64,000 bases of DNA from Sardina pilchardus (GCF_963854185.1 NC_085007.1:17533548-17597547); one strand, 5' to 3'. Shown: positions 39,265 to 54,622, counted from the stretch's first letter. Made by a program: numbers and translations. The notes: generated by a model not told the origin, from the letters alone.

Positions 39265-39352
39265 CTGTTGGAGAGTTATCCTGTTTAATTTGGTCCTTCT
39301 TGCCGTTTTCGTTTCCATTTTTCCTATCTTTTTTACCCTTCTTATCTGACAT
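39265..39352 (-). CDS. nrg1: nrg1 type I first coding exon
   Basis: This exon encodes the N-terminus of Ig-containing type I (heregulin/NDF-like) neuregulin. It has 29 codons plus one base (phase 1), with donor GTATGG beginning at 39264. The ATG at 39352-39350 has A at position -3 and an in-frame TAA at 39364-39362, so the start is well fixed if no intron intervenes. The peptide is hydrophilic and basic: MSDKKGKKDRKNGNENGKKD followed by QIKQDNSPT. It has no signal peptide, as in mammalian type I neuregulin, whose first exon also starts MS and is rich in Lys and Gly. Its phase matches the first Ig exon 5.6 kb downstream, giving an intact reading frame across the junction. It is too short for ordinary ORF thresholds. 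A type II (GGF-like) or other first exon further upstream is possible but not seen. Confidence 0.82.
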
Positions 39353-39560
39353 TGTAACTGTTTAATTAAGGCGTTAAAAACTGGTCAACTTCAATATCCT
39401 CGTCGTACTTTCCTCGCTTTAAGATCAACCTGCCTCTTGTCTGGGGTTCGCACTTAACTTTGTCAGAAGGTGCAGTCACTCCAGCGAACTGTTGAATACT
39501 TGTGACCATGCAGGAGGACGCGTGTGTTTTACAAGATTGGGAGGAGTCTGCTCAAGAGAT
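39353..39560 (-). promoter_or_regulatory. Probable 5' leader and proximal promoter of nrg1 type I
   Basis: This segment lies immediately upstream of the type I ATG. It has an in-frame TAA at 39364-39362 and moderate GC content with CpGs (for example near 39520). No clear TATA box is seen. The assignment rests only on its position next to the first exon. Confidence 0.35.
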
Positions 39561-42500
39561 TGACCGTTTATCTAAACATGCATCACTATATCCGAGTGGT
39601 TCTTCAGTGTAGCTAAATCTGTAACAAAACGATTTAAAAAAAAAAAAAAGTCTAAGGGTGAGTAAAAGTTCAGTTAATAACCAGTTACAATTACCCTCCC
39701 AAGAGTTCCAGGTTGCTTTAAGTCTTGTGTAGGTTATCACAGAACCAGTGGGGCCTATGAATGAAACATGGCACAGTATTGTGTACAGTATGCTGATCAT
39801 TCCCTCAAAGACAAAAACTGATTAGGCTATAGATAGGCAGGTGAACATACATGGAAAGGAGACAGTACACTACACACAACTACTCACAAAGTATTCACAG
39901 TTTAGATGTCACAACCACTTCCGGATATGTTCAGTTACCAAAAGTTACCAAAAGTTACTGAAGGACAAGGTAATACATGTTGAATGACTTCACCTCTAGG
40001 ACAAAATATAATTAATGAGTGAATAATGAACAGTTCTACAAACATACAGTATACTGGGTTATATTATTATTTTCTACATTCTGATGTTAACGGTAAAGCT
40101 AATCTCATTGTGAGCTAAATCTATGGTAGTTTCAGTCTAAATTTGTACAACCAAATATATTTCTGTTATTATTTATGTGCATGAGAAGGAAACTTTCTAA
40201 AAGACAGGTTTGATTCCAATTCTCACTATTGTGAAGCATTGTGCAAGCTGTTGAGTCATACAGTATCTTCTTGTACACCAATGAATGCATGAAAGGAAGT
40301 TTGACGTCAGGAGTCAGGACTACTACTAGACCAGGCCTGTCCTAAGGAGGAAGCGTTAACATCGATAACATCTACTCAGTGTCCCTGTGGGATTGACAAA
40401 TGAAGCTCAAATATGTAAATTAGTGTACATTTCGTCTGGAACGTTTTGTTAACACAGAAGATGTTTCCTGATTGTAGTTGTAGTCTCAAACACTCAAACA
40501 TAATGCACTCCGGTACATTCTTCCATAAAAAGGGGATTATTTATTGCATTTGTATTTCTTATAGGGCCCTTCCCACAGAGCCATTCTATGTGATGCACTC
40601 AAGAATTTTACTGTACACCATACCTTGCCATACCATACCCTAGTTAAACAAAGTCTTAAATATACCCACTTGTAGCATGTCTCTACAGAACTGTGCTGTT
40701 TCACAAAGCTGTCCAACTGATCATCCTCAGTGACATGACAACCACATCATAGCACAAATCATGTTATGTTTTGTTACGTGTTGCTTGCTGAATTGTACTT
40801 CTCTGATAGGCTACCTAAATCTTGCCATCTCTTCAAGTGGTGACACGTTCCAGAAAAAAAAAGGTAATCCTTGAGAAAGGCTGTTCCTTCTTTAATCTGG
40901 CAGTTTCGTTACGTGGGCGTGTTGAACCAAAGACATGGGTAATTACTTGCACTTCCAGATAGCCTATGCTTTGGGGTACCTCCTGGCAAGGCCCCTCCTC
41001 TTGTGTCACATACAGAGAAATATACCTTTCCCCGAAATAGAATAAGAATACAGAATGGACTGTGGAATGTGCAGGACACAAAAGAGAAGGGAGCGTGCTA
41101 ACACAGTATTGTGGTGGCACGGAATCGTCTGAAGCATGTACAAACTGAATCCCATGGCCAATTCGTAATGCATTCCACCCACGGAAGATCCCTGTATGAT
41201 ATTGAATAGAACACAGGAGTGTCATCTGGACATACAGATAGCAAAGTTCATCCTAAAGCGAGCAGAATTAATATCGTAGTTCACCTGTTTTTTAGTTTGG
41301 GAACTGCGCTTAATTGTTTGAAATTAACAATTCTTTAAGCATATTGATAAAGAAATTGTATAGTACAGTGATGTTCTGCAATTATGGGCATAAAGTTAAA
41401 GCAGATTTTAAAATATTGCAGAACATTGATTTTCCAGTGAATTAAAGGCAGGTCGGTCGGACAAGGTTACAGTTCATTACTTTAATGTTCAGATATCATA
41501 CACATATACAGTAAATCTCTGTAGCTGTCAAGGAATGTAGAGAAAACAGAGACTGAATATTCCAATCAAACAATATACATGATTTCAGAAATCACAGCCA
41601 AGGGCAATGACCACTGTGTAAAGTTATTGTTAGTTTTGTGCAGTGTCAGCAAAAAAAGCAGGGTTAGTTGATCGATAACTAAATACTAGTTCAAACGTGC
41701 CAGGTTTCAGCAATTACCCCTGAATGGCCTTGAGTAAGACTATTATAGTATAGACAGATTTACTATGCCTTTGATTTAACGAGCATACATTCTGGTCCAA
41801 CCACATTTTGTGGGGAAATACTGGGGTAATGTACCTGTCCAGGCAGCAACAGCATCGGATCTTAATAATCTCAAATGTGACAGCACTTTAACTCTATGCC
41901 ATGCTTTTTGCACAGAGAAAAAAAAACTAACCGGAAGGCAAAAAGCCTTTGAAATCACATTCTTTGTCACAACCAGTGGAGCCGAAATCAAGCTGGCACA
42001 CTGAGGAGTCAAGGAGGTTGCTTGCAACACACATCCAGAAATCTACCTGGAGAAGTCCGATGCCCTGGTAGGAAGCCGTTTAGATTGTTTGTGCAGAGGC
42101 TTTAGATATAAGGATATATAAGGATGTATTGCATTACATTTTTCTAGCTTCATTTTATAAATATAAAAACATCAGAATAAATTAATTAGCTTTTAATCCT
42201 TTTAAAACCCGAATCTACAAGTAACATGGTGTCCACAGACGTCATACTCATAACTTCTCCAACTTTGACTGGCATATGTTTTTGTTGATATTGTAGCATG
42301 TCTAAGTTCAACAATGTCATGTGTTGGCACGTTAATGTACAATATCACTATAGGCTGTGTTACCTGGGCCAATGTTGGGGCACCACCCCTTTCTGGGAGT
42401 GTGGGTGTGTTTTGGGGGAACGGTGCTTGTGTGCTCTCTGGGCGCGTGCTTTATGAAAGCTTCATGAAAGAGGATGTGAGGTGTGGCTGTGACAACCATA

Positions 42501-44984
42501 ATGACACTTCAAGTAATAGCGGCAAACGCCACAATATGATCACCTGTGTGGTCATGTCCATCCTAACTCATCTCATACGTGCTGAGATCTACAGTACATG
42601 AACAGCAATAATCTAAGCCAAAAATGTGGATTCAGTCTCTTGGTATGGCCAAGGTACAGTATACTGTACGTAGAAAGGAAGACTCTAAAGAGTTCAGCAA
42701 ACACCCCTAGAAAAATGTACAATGTTGGTAAGGTATACCTTTAAAGTCTTCTTAATGCATTAAGAGACAGTGTTGGGCAACGTTGCCAACAATGCTCTGC
42801 TACGTGTTATTTACGTGCAAATGCTCAAACCTACTCCAACTAAAGTTATTTTGGTTCCCAACAAAAGTTTAAATTTTTACAATCCAAAATATAGTCCCTA
42901 TTCTTAGACCAGAGGTTTCCTTTAAGGAGAAATTCAATGAATGGCCTACATGCATCTTGCATGGTATTGATATTGATATTGAAGTTTTCCAATGCTGTTC
43001 TTCATTGCACATTTATTAATAGTATATTTTAGGGCACAGAACATTTTATCAAATCTTACACCACTTCAGCACTTTTGGGTGACGTAGCTCTGTCGGTGAC
43101 CTTGTGGTCTTCACATTCCATTCGGATGAGAAACACGACGAGGACCATATTAGGAATGCCAAGGAAGTTCCTGAAAATGCAAATCTCTGCTAACAACAAA
43201 CTAGATTGGAGTTTGATTTCAGCGAAATATAAAATGTGATAAATGTCTCAGTCTGAAAAGACCATAAAAGTGGAATTGCCTCTATTTTTGTAAATGTCTT
43301 TAGTATTATGAAACCATTGCTATCACAAGTGGACACTACATATACAGTAGGCCTACTGTATGAATAGATATAAAACAAAAAATGAAAAAGTAAATATTAA
43401 GTTGGTGATGATTAAATCGGAACATTGTCTTGATGACCGTTATAGCTAGATGTGTGTTAAGTGTACGTATGTGAACCTAAGCCATTTTCAAAACCTTAAA
43501 AAACAAAAATCTTTGAACGGCATCACAATGACTAGCCATTTTTTTTAGATCAACCATATATAGGACCACGTTTAATGCCATCCATGTGTCATGCAGAGCA
43601 CTGACTGAGTAAGTCTTCGTTGTCACTTCCTCACTGCCCAAAAGACGCAAATGGAGAATCCTGTTAACCTACGCCAAGGGTTTTTGTACAAACAATTTAC
43701 AATGGTGAGGTCAAGGCACTTCTCTGGTTCTAAGATTTCCCAAGTGCTTTTCTGAGAAATGACAGACGTTTTTCGGACGTGTACTGGCATAAACATGACG
43801 CCTACATGTGAAATGCTCCTTTAAAGGGATCAAAACAAGTAGAGATTTCGATCCCCATCCTGTGAAAGTGATTGCTGAAATGAAATATTAAGAATGTAAG
43901 CCATGACCAAATTAGAAACCAAAGACCCACCATTTGGCGTAGAACTGCTCACATACGGTATGTACCCTCTTGATCAGTTATTTACGTCATGAGCAACTCA
44001 AGGGCTGGGAAACAAACATTACACCACACTTTATTTATGTACACAATGACTAGGCCACTGTAAGATGTGAAACTAATATATTCAATAATATAAATAATAA
44101 AACAATACAATATTTTAATTGACTAAGAAAGTATGAGCCCTCTCAGTCTGAGTGAATCTGTCTTTCTTTCTTTTGTTTGCTGACTTCAGGAAGATCTCTG
44201 ACATTGATTTTGTTTTTAGTTTTTTGCAGTGTTTTACATGTTATTTTATTTATTTATGTATTCCTTTTTTTGTGGGGGGGGGGGGGGGTCTATTTTTCTG
44301 GGTTTGTACTCTATATACTTTAGTATACTATATTGTAATGTACAGTATCTATAACTGGTCCATTGCCTAAATGATTTCACCTTCTCAAATAAAGACTGTA
44401 AGTGGTTTAAATGTATTACTGTATTAGCACTGACTACGCAATTCAGATTCTTATAAATGTACTGTATGAACCTATACAGTCCTTAAAACAGGTCTACAGG
44501 TTACTGCCTGGGCCAGCCCAAGCTACTTTGAAAAAGTTCATATCACAGCTATTATTTTGATTGTGATTTTTCAAATGTCACATTACAGAACCAATTTCCT
44601 GAGACATTAAATCCTGAAAACCTAAAGTTTTTACTATTCTCATCTTCTTATTTGCACCAAGAAAGTTGTTGAAGTTGTAAAAAAATAATTATGAAATGTC
44701 ACCAAACAACTCTTCAGCGGTCTAAAGTCAATTTTAAATGAGCCACACACAGTAACACTAACATCATCATGAAAAGGTGTTGATGGGATATGTAGACTCC
44801 CTGAAATATTTCATTTTATAAGGCTCTTTTTGACAAAATGCTGGCATGGTTTGTCAAGTATGTTTAAGGGTCCTCAACTGAATTTTTGTTTTGTTCAAAA
44901 GCTGTGTGCAGATAATTAAGGGCTGTAAAAGTGGCTTTCAAAAGGGATGTGGGAGAAGCTTTCCGTTTGAATATTAATTCTCCT

Positions 44985-45017
44985 ATCCATCCATCCATCC
45001 ATCCATCCATTCATCCA
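44985..45017. repeat. (CATC)n tetranucleotide repeat
   Basis: About eight CATC units, one altered to CATT. Confidence 0.93.
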
Positions 45018-48000
45018 GTCCATTCCACAAGTATAGACTCTATTAAGTTTCCTCTTGGGGCTTTCTGGGTGGCGAATGAAAAACACAAACACGTTCTTAG
45101 CTTGTTTTGATGCAATGTAGGCCTACATGTTCACACAAACTGGTAATTGGAAACTGGGTCAGTATGGGGAGATGTAAAGAGGAAGTCAGCAAATAAGGTC
45201 TGTTATTCCAGGATGATGACAAACCTGCTCAATGCTCTGTAAGACAGAATAGCCCTCAATATACTCAATATTCTCTACATAATGTATACACTTACTGTAA
45301 TAACTTATGTTACATTACAATCTCAATGATATGCATTAGATGGATACTTACAGCAAATTGAGCGATGTTTACAAAGCATTTTTGGGTGAACTTACTAGAT
45401 AACACTACAGATCTTAGATGTACTGAAGTCATACGGCAATTTCACTGTATCTCATAGTCATCATTCAAGGCATCATTTTAAGTTGTTCTACTAACTTCAC
45501 TAAAAACTAATCAGAGTCATTATTAGTCACTACTAGTCACCCTAGGACTAACATTCATGCAAAGGGTTAACATTACGCTATTTGGATGATGTCCTACTCA
45601 TAGAACACAACAAAGCTAGAATAGATGTCCAAAGCCATTTTTGATTACAAATTCTGTTTTGTTTTGTTGCAGTGAAAAAGGGACTAGCTTTGACTTGTGT
45701 AAATATTTTCCCGATTTTGTGCCCTGTGTGTGGGAGTTGAAGTCAACGGACATGTCTTGCAGGTGTGTGACTTTACCCCCATATAAGGCCAGTTAATCGA
45801 AAGCAACCGACAAAGACTACAATTAAAGTATTTCATTGTAAATATTTTGAGTTACATAGAGGATAACATTTAAACACAACATTAATGTTCTGCTCAACTA
45901 AAGTGTTTCGTTAAGAGAAAAAAAAAAGCAGACGGCTTAAATCATCAAAGCCGCCTACCTTTTCTTTTTTCTCTTTTTTCCCTCCATGATCCAGATGTCC
46001 ACGGTGATGTGTATATTTCTTGTAATGGAATGTTTTCATGAGATGTTGTCCAGAGTGAAGATGTTTTGGGCTGTTTAATAAACACAGATATATTTCCACG
46101 AGGAAAGTGCTAAACAAAAGCCTTCGGCGCACATATGTACGCTATATGCTGTGGTTACAATGCATACATGTGTACGCTGCAGTAAACCCAGGCAAACACT
46201 TAAGACAAAGTTTGAAAAATGAGTGGGTTTTGATGACAGGGAGTTAAATGTATGCCGGGTGGACACCTGCTGAGTCTTAATGAGGGGGAAACGGCAAGTC
46301 AGTCTTCTTACTGCTTAATTAAGCCTTGAGAAGTCTTCACTGGTTTAGTAGAGAGGAGAGTGTGGAACAGCCTTCCACATGCAGGGTCAGGTATAGATCC
46401 AACAAAAATATTATCTCTTGCTCCAGTGAATTACAATGTAAGAATGCAACAGACAAGAGAACTAGGGGGATGTTATAAACAGACCAAAAAGGGTTATTTG
46501 ACAACATAGGGTCAAAACCTTCCAGTGACCACATTGCACAGTGAAGCAGAAGTCAGGACAAGCATTATCGAAATAGGGGGGCCTCTTTCAGCTGCCCTGA
46601 AACCCTAAAACACGCTATCGCACAATTACTTTAGGTCATTGGACATCAATAATGTTCTTTTACAGATGGCCTAGTCTAAACGTCACTACTTCTTAAGTAG
46701 GCTTTTAAAAGGACCTCAGGATATTTAACAGAGGAGCATACAGCAGCATCACTTGTCTCTAAATTACATCATCTCTGTGTTTTCTGAATATTTGAATATG
46801 TTTGTTTGTCGGTCTTAATTACGTAATAGTTTGTTTCATCATTCCGTAACACACTTGGGTGTTGCACTCTGAAGTTGTACTAGTCTTTAGAGAGCCACAG
46901 ACAAAAGATACAAAGTCATGGAAGTCTATTGATCTTGTATGTCTTCACACCAAATTAGAATAGCAGTCATCTATCAAGACTTACTGCATGGCAAGGCTGC
47001 AGATGCTCATCATAGCATGACACAAGATGTACAGATTTTTCCTGTGGGCCTAATGCTGTTGAAATGTAAAAGACGAAATAGGTGGGAAGATGCATTGATG
47101 ATGGATCTGCTCTCTAATAGAGTGTTTCAGATGTGCTCGAAAACACTGCAGTATTTGCTGCATAAATTATGTGCAGTTGTATGGTTGACACTTTTCATGA
47201 TCATCAAATATATTTTTATATGGCACGCAGTACTGTACAGTATGTGCCTGCCAAAGTAACACCACTCTTTGTCAGCACTTATTCCAATATCCCTGAGCGT
47301 ATGCTACTCTGCTCAGTGACAGCACTCTCCACCCTCACAGGCACTAATCTCACTGCCATGTTTTTCCACGGTCAGACATTGTTTATATCCTCATCCAGTT
47401 AAACTGTTTCCCTAAGAAAGACACTGTTTTCATTAACACGGTTAGTCTTAATATTACTAACGTCAAAATGAGACAAGAGGGTGCAGCCATGTTTGCATAA
47501 TGGGACTGGATTGCCCACTTCTGCCGAGTTGAGAGGCTAATGCAACACCTCTCAATAAATCACAAGGGTTTTGAAGTGTGGAGGAGAACTGTCTGCCGCC
47601 TCAGTGCTCGCTAGTCATTTGAGAGGCAAAGTTGGCAAATTAACATGGAAGACAGTGGCATACACCCAATGGGTGGCCGTGACCTCACAGGTCGGGCAGA
47701 GTTATGATAATTTGATGCAGGAGAGCACTCAGAAGTCAAAATGTCACAGAATGGATTTGCATCGTGAAACAGGGCATAAAGTTATTCGTGGTCTGAAAAA
47801 TGCATATACATACTGTAGGAGTGTGGTGAGTTAGACAGTTTTGACAGATGGCAGAATGGTTATTACTGTACATAGATGCATAAACTCAGTGCAAGTGTAA
47901 TGAGTGCTGTTTCGCTATCATTTGACATGGTGTCAAATACATGTCATAATGATGTCAAGTGCATATGAATTTGTAACACGCAAGTCTCATTTTACGATGT

Positions 48001-48543
48001 TATGACAAGATGCTTTGTCAAATTTAATGTTACTCTTAAAAGAGCAGTTGTAAAACTTTCACTTGTGTTCCTAACGTTCACATACAAGATCCAGCTGTTG
48101 TCTACTGGCTAATTGAGGACGATGATATGAGAACAGCATTTATTATGGGTTTATTATTAGAATAATGTCTTTGAACATGGCTATATACAGTGCAAATCTA
48201 CACGGATTTGCATCATGTTATGAATATCAAGAGCCAACTATTTCTATACAGCTGGCACAAAAAAATAATAATTGGCTAGTCGCCACACAGTCTTCCGCCG
48301 ATGCATCAGAATTCAAAAAAGAACAGAAAACGAAAACAAAAACAAACCTGATGGATGTGGATGTGTCTAAAAACAGAGTGTCAGCAATACCCCCTATGTG
48401 CACACACCTCATCTTCATTTTGTGCGGGAACATGTGTGAGCCATCAGCCCCTCATTTTTGACAAAGCCTCTTAACTGAATCTCTATTGAGCCAACACTCA
48501 TGGGATGTCAGAGCCGACCACGGTACATAAAACGGTACGCATG

Positions 48544-48600
48544 AGGAGAGGAAGAGAGAGAGAGAAAGAGAGGGAGAGAGAGAGAGAGGGAGAGAGAGAT
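48544..48600. repeat. GA microsatellite
   Basis: Imperfect (GA)n with GG and AA interruptions. Confidence 0.93.
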
Positions 48601-49742
48601 GGATGTACAATAGTGCCAGATGTCCCTTTCATCAGTAGCCCAAGGATTCGGCAGTCCTTAATCGCCTCTGTGAAACAATACAGTGTTCGGTACAAATGCA
48701 CAACATAAACAGAGAAGACAGAAACTTTGAGACCACGCGGTGCCTCTGTATCATTTGGGCTGTGCATTTGTTGTCTCGTAACCCGGATGGTTGTAAATGA
48801 CTTCTTGTTGGTCTCTTTGGACAGCCATGTGTTCTCCAGCTTGTCCCAAATGACGATGGTTGTACTCTAGGCTCATGCTATAGAAATGATTCATTGTTTG
48901 GAAAAAGTTCTTTGCAGACCTTTACTGTATAAAGAACGGCTCTACTACAAAGCAAACCTCGCTGACCTTTGAGGACAAGCAAAGAACTGCTTTTGTTTGT
49001 TTGTGTACTGTGTGTTTGTTGCCTGTTTTGTTTGCTTGTTATGAGTGTCCAGACTTTCTGCTCAGGTCAGGCAACGGAGAAGCAAGAACAGTATTAAACT
49101 ACTTTGATGCGAGTGTAGGAATTATATATCTCACTGCTGGTTACTCTTAGATACCTCATGAGCATCCAATTCACTTCAAAGGTACCTCAAAACATGCCCC
49201 TTACCTTTAGTTCATTCAGTTCTAAAGGCCACAGATGGTTGTGAAACAACAGTTATGAAAAGCCAAATTAAATATTAATTCTGAGCCATCAAGTTTTTAG
49301 TTCAGCTCAAGGGCATCACGCAACAATTATTTTGGAGGGGATAATCAAGTTGGCATTAGCATAAATGGTCTTCATTTATTTCTTCTACTTTGTCTTGACA
49401 GTCATTTAAGTGGTACCCACAATCCTTTGGGTCAGATCACCAGTCTGCAATAGCTGATGTCCACATTGAATCCACAGACATACTGAATTAGATAAAATAC
49501 TGATGCACTGGTAGTGGTAGTTATGTGACACACGGCCCTGTAAAGTGGGTGACCTGAAGTGACCTGTCCACCTGTGTTGTTTATGAACATCGGGGTCATA
49601 CAGAACATAAGAAAGCGCCCACAGGAAAATCCCCTTACCCTCCTCCACAGAAACATTATGTCCGTCAGTGTAAACACTACAAAAGGCCAAAACATATTAC
49701 AGCTCACCACCTGTGAATCCTCAACGAGCTGATGGCGAGCCG

Positions 49743-49743
<1 letters not shown>

Positions 49744-49800
<57 letters not shown>

Positions 49801-49811
49801 CGTGTGTGTGT
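49744..49811. repeat. TG microsatellite
   Basis: (TG)n ending in CGTGCGTG. Confidence 0.95.
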
Positions 49812-51606
49812 CACCAAGCGCTGTGGAGGCGAGCACAGACCACTGACTTACAACAGGATGTAGCTTCCAAATAAACTCATTCACCCTACATGCGGATGGG
49901 ACGGCATCTTTTGAAAGGCTTCGTCAGTATGCTAAAAGTTAACTCATCACATGCATGCATCATCTTCATCAATGTGAATTCCCCTTAAGTTGGTGCGCAT
50001 GTGGAGACTCCACTGTGTGACTCACTTGTTAAAATAATTATAACCTTGTGTGGCATCAGAGAAGATTGCCTTGATATTACATGTCACTTGGCTTTTGAAT
50101 AATTGCTTCACCAACTTGATTAATTTCATTTTAATATAACAGTTATTGTCACACTAGCAGAGTATTGTCTTTTTTTAAGTTTCTAAGAAAGGTACTGCAT
50201 AATTCACTCCATCTGCTATTCCCGCTATATGGTTCTATTTATAAATTTGTTTTAGGGTTAAAAATAACCCTTTGTTCCAAGTGACAAGTTTGAAAAAGGC
50301 CATTTCACATGGAGGAAGGCATTATCATGCTATTATAGACAACTGGGGAAAACTACAGATAAGAGCTATCCGGTCATCCTACCACTATTGAGCTTTAAAA
50401 TAGTCCCATCTTTTGTCTCGTTTCCTGATTTGCAAGAAGTTTTGGGATAGACTTAAATGTGACAAAGGTGAAATGATATGAGCTGTGCGCTATTCAAGGT
50501 GTCTAATCTGGATTACGTTTTATGAGCTAAGCTTTAGGTGTGGTTACATAATTATTTGAATTAAATAAAACTATTTTAGAAATATCAGACAATAACTTTC
50601 CCCAGCATGTTTTATAAAAGAGGGTTATCCAGCGCATTTATACATGCTCAACTTGCAGTGCTGCCATTGGCAGTGGTATTATATCATAAAACATATATCA
50701 GGCCATCCGCATTTTAATACAGATCAGTTTTTCGCTTCTTATCTCTTTTTTGGGTCAAGGCGCTCTGGGACTGGGATGTCTGTTCAGGTCAGCAGTGAGG
50801 AGTAGACAAGAAGACGATGCTGTGATTCACAACACTGGGTCCATTTGCCAGGCCATTTGTTATTTATTAATAAACCCATCTGCTAAGTTCACCGAAACCA
50901 CAGACATCCTCCTCATCCTCCTTAGGAGACGGAGACAGAGTGCAGAGAAAGAGTGCACAGAAAGAGTTAGCGTCCTCTGTGAAGCCCTGACTGCCACCAT
51001 GACTACAGTGTACAGCACCCTCTACTGTAACTCAGCTGAAAGCAGGGCATACCTGTAAAGTTGACCATCTATAATATGATTATGTCAAAATATAGTCAGT
51101 TCCTTACTAAATCATAACTGCTCTCATACGTTTTGTTTAAAATTGTCACGGTGGTCAAAAAGTCATGGTGCTGAATTCATGTCCCAACTGGACACTCCGA
51201 CACAACAACACAAGTTAAAGTTTAAATCTGACATGTAAAAACAAACTAATAGCAGAAACCATTTGCTTTCATTCATTGTGTTGATCTTTAGCAGTTGCCA
51301 AGCACCTAAGCACTTGCCAAGATGTCACAGCAAGAGAAGTCAGCCGAGAAAAGAGATAAGCTAATAGACTGAAAACTGGGGACTCCACGTGTATAGGCGA
51401 CTTATCGGTCCATCTAAAAAGCTTATGCAACACAGATAGTGTGGTCTTGCTCTGTGTAATGCAATGTGAAGTAAACGCTTGTGGCTGAGGCCTTGCTGCA
51501 ACTCCTCAAGCTTGCACTCAACAATGATGGTTCATCAATTAAGTATCTGCCCCGGCAAGAGCACAACGAGGCGCCCAAACAGCTGTGCGGGTTTCGATGT
51601 ACCAAA

Positions 51607-51641
51607 GTGTGTGTGTGTGTGTGTGTGTGAGTGTGTGTGTT
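51607..51641. repeat. TG microsatellite
   Basis: (TG)n with one A interruption. Confidence 0.95.
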
Positions 51642-52228
51642 TGAGGAAGTGTTTACAACAAACTGCGAACGAACGCCGTCCTGAACTACCAGAGTGGTGC
51701 TTTCGCTCCTACGCAGGGTGACCTTTTAACAGCTGGTGCATAGGGGGAAGAAAAAAAAAATAAAACATTGTTGATAAAAAAAAAGGCCCCCTACTTTTTT
51801 TTCCACTTCCTGCGGGCATGTCAGGTTAACCCTTTTAGCGTCCACCCCCCATCCCCCTCCCCCCATCCCTCTTTGTCAAACACAGGAACTGGTGCGTAGA
51901 GCCTCCTTTGCCCTCATGCTTATCAGGGTCATAGGGGTAGCGCCCAACGCCTCCAAGCGCTTAGTCACTGTTGCCACCCTATTTGTAAGAACCTGCACAG
52001 CCATATGGGATGGTTTCCCCCACACCCCACAAAGATGAGGAGTGGATGGGCTGGACTGTAAACACGGGTTAGATCTTTTTCGGGTGGACATCTTTGTTTT
52101 CGATGCGCCTTTTGGTTTGAAAGGCAGGCACAAGCACGCGAGGGGAAAACTGATAAACTGTGCTCAACAGTCAGTTTCACTCCCTTTTGAGTCATTGCTC
52201 TCTGTCTCTCTCTTTCTGTCTTGCACGT

Positions 52229-52262
52229 GCACACACACAAACACACACACACACACACACAG
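52229..52262. repeat. CA microsatellite
   Basis: (CA)n preceded by a CT-rich stretch. Confidence 0.95.
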
Positions 52263-54620
52263 TAGCACTGTACATTAGTTTTTGCAGAGGCTTGAGTATT
52301 TGCCCATAGATAGACATGACATTCAGGTGATGGACATGTGGCAGTCACATATTCACAATCACAAGCTTGGATGGTTTTGGCATAGATGTTACTGTAGTGT
52401 CTCCAATATTCACACATTACCACAAACCTTTTATATCATGCCATTGCACATGTCCAGCATATGCACCGCAAACAAAGTTGGTCTGTGCTCATATAGGTTC
52501 AACAGTTCCTCTGGCCACTCCACTAGGAAACTAGCTTATCTAGGTGTACATGTCTGCTGGAAAGCCAGAATAATACAGATATACTGTAATGAGATCACTG
52601 TTTACCCTGGGCTGTTCAACATTTCCTGTTGATATCCACGGCTCGAGATAGTGACAATTGTCCTGCCTACTCTGCCTAGAGATACTGACAGGCTAACACA
52701 AGCGTCTGGATAAAATGAATTACCACATGAAATCTATACTTATGTGGTCAGTTTTATCCAAACCATTCTTCAAACCAGTTTTATCCAAATGGAATGAAGG
52801 CTTTGTATATTGAAAAAAGTTATGAATAAGCTGTGGATTCCTGACCAAATTTAGATGAATATAGATACAGGGGAAAAAAAAGAAATATGATGGTGTGTGA
52901 AGTTTTTTGTAGTTAGTGTTACCATAAATGGAATTTCAAACCGATGTTCAGGGTGAGCATCTAAAATTGGATGCAAAATTCATTACTACTCGTTCATGTG
53001 AAAAGCTTTCCTCACATTGAACATTCATTTTTCAACATGATTTTGCATCTGCCTTTCCCTCAGAGGTCATATCAAGGTCATACCTTCAATAGCAGGGGTG
53101 CAATGCAGAGCCAATGCTTCTGAGAGGATCAAAGTAGAGGATAGTTCAAATTAAATGAAATAGATACCAGAATAGCATGGACTGTAAATGTTCTTTCATA
53201 CTCTCAACTAAGTAAGCTAAAAGAACAGTTTCTGCACTTGTTGGGCAAGACCATTGATTTCAGACCGATTTTGGTTGAAGGGCGATTGTGAGCAAATGGC
53301 TTTGTAAGTATGAACATCAAAGAAGACAAAAACATGAACCTCCACAACATAACTGGAAATCCTCCTTTTATACAGAGGTGCAGGTGAGAGACTAACACAT
53401 TTACTCTCTAGCAAGCCTACCAAGCCTGAGCAGGCATGTACTGTAATGACTTAAAGAGAGAATTGGCAAGCACACAAGATTTTCTTTCGAAATCTTCCTC
53501 TGAATGGATTCACATACAGGAATGAAGACGTGAAAGATTCTGAGTAACTAACCACCATTAGATGTGTTTAAACTTGGCGCATATAAGGGAAGGGAGTCAT
53601 TTGTTATAGCTTTAAACTAGCACTGAGACACATGGTCTGTTGATGCATAGGCCGGGTCAGTGGCCTTTTACTGGAAGTCGTTGGACCAGTAAAGAGAAGC
53701 TGATAGATGAGGACAAATGAGGCAAAACATTCTGAGGAACAGCAGCTACTACTAATGCAAAAATTCCTGCACCAGACAGTGAGAGACTGGTGTTTAGAGA
53801 TCGTAAACCAATGTCAAGCCTAATGTTGCTTTATTGGTCTACCCTAGCCTTTTGACCACTGGCTAGTTATTAGAGGATAACTCACAATAAACACAGTGCA
53901 TCATCTGCGAGAGAACAACCACAGAGCTCAGCTTGTTTGCTGGAAGGTGACCAAGCTGTTGGACGAATATGAGCTGCCTGATGAATGGGGACATTACGGG
54001 GAACATCATGCATCTTATCTGGCATATTCCACGCTCTTCCCATCTGCTTGGAGCACCATCCAAGAAATGTATTCGACTTTTTACTCACGACAGGGGAGTG
54101 CTGTGTCTCTCTCCCTTGTCAGGAAAGTTACAAAAGTGACAATATATCTAGTAAGTAGCATTTGAAGGATGCACCATGTGTCTCTAACTTATACTGTTAT
54201 TAATACTGGAAAAGAGGTTTACAAATGCATTGTTGATACGAACAGTCCCTGTGTCCACAGTGCACACAAATAATACGTCTCATAAATATACATACAAATA
54301 TGTTACCCCAGGCTGAGTCAGTTTGGCTCTATTAGCGGAGCAGCCACAGGCTCATTTGTAAACTACATAAATTGTGCAATAATTCTTTTGGATTCTGATT
54401 CAGGGGTGTTTCATTAGCAAGGGGAAGGCAGTGGCTGGAGATGGCCTCCATGTTGAAATACAGCAGTAAGCATAGCCAGGAAGCAAAAGACGACAGTACA
54501 GGCCTAGCACATCATCATTGTCTACTTTCTACATCTCTCTTTTTCTCTCCCTCTCTCCCTCAAGGTGTCAGTCCTGAGGGTATATCTTGTGGGCTTTGGG
54601 CTGGCTACCCCCGATGATTA

Positions 54621-54622
54621 GT

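Noticed and set aside
42766..42800. CAGTGTTGGGCAACGTTGCC, resembling a hAT end
   Set aside because: No matching inverted end or 8-bp duplication was found nearby.
44385..44395. AATAAA poly(A) signal on the plus strand
   Set aside because: No reading frame or exon leads into it, and the hexamer is common in A/T-rich DNA.
53896..54165. 89-residue plus-strand frame of fairly normal composition
   Set aside because: It looked briefly like a transposase fragment, but no motif can be named and there is no supporting context.
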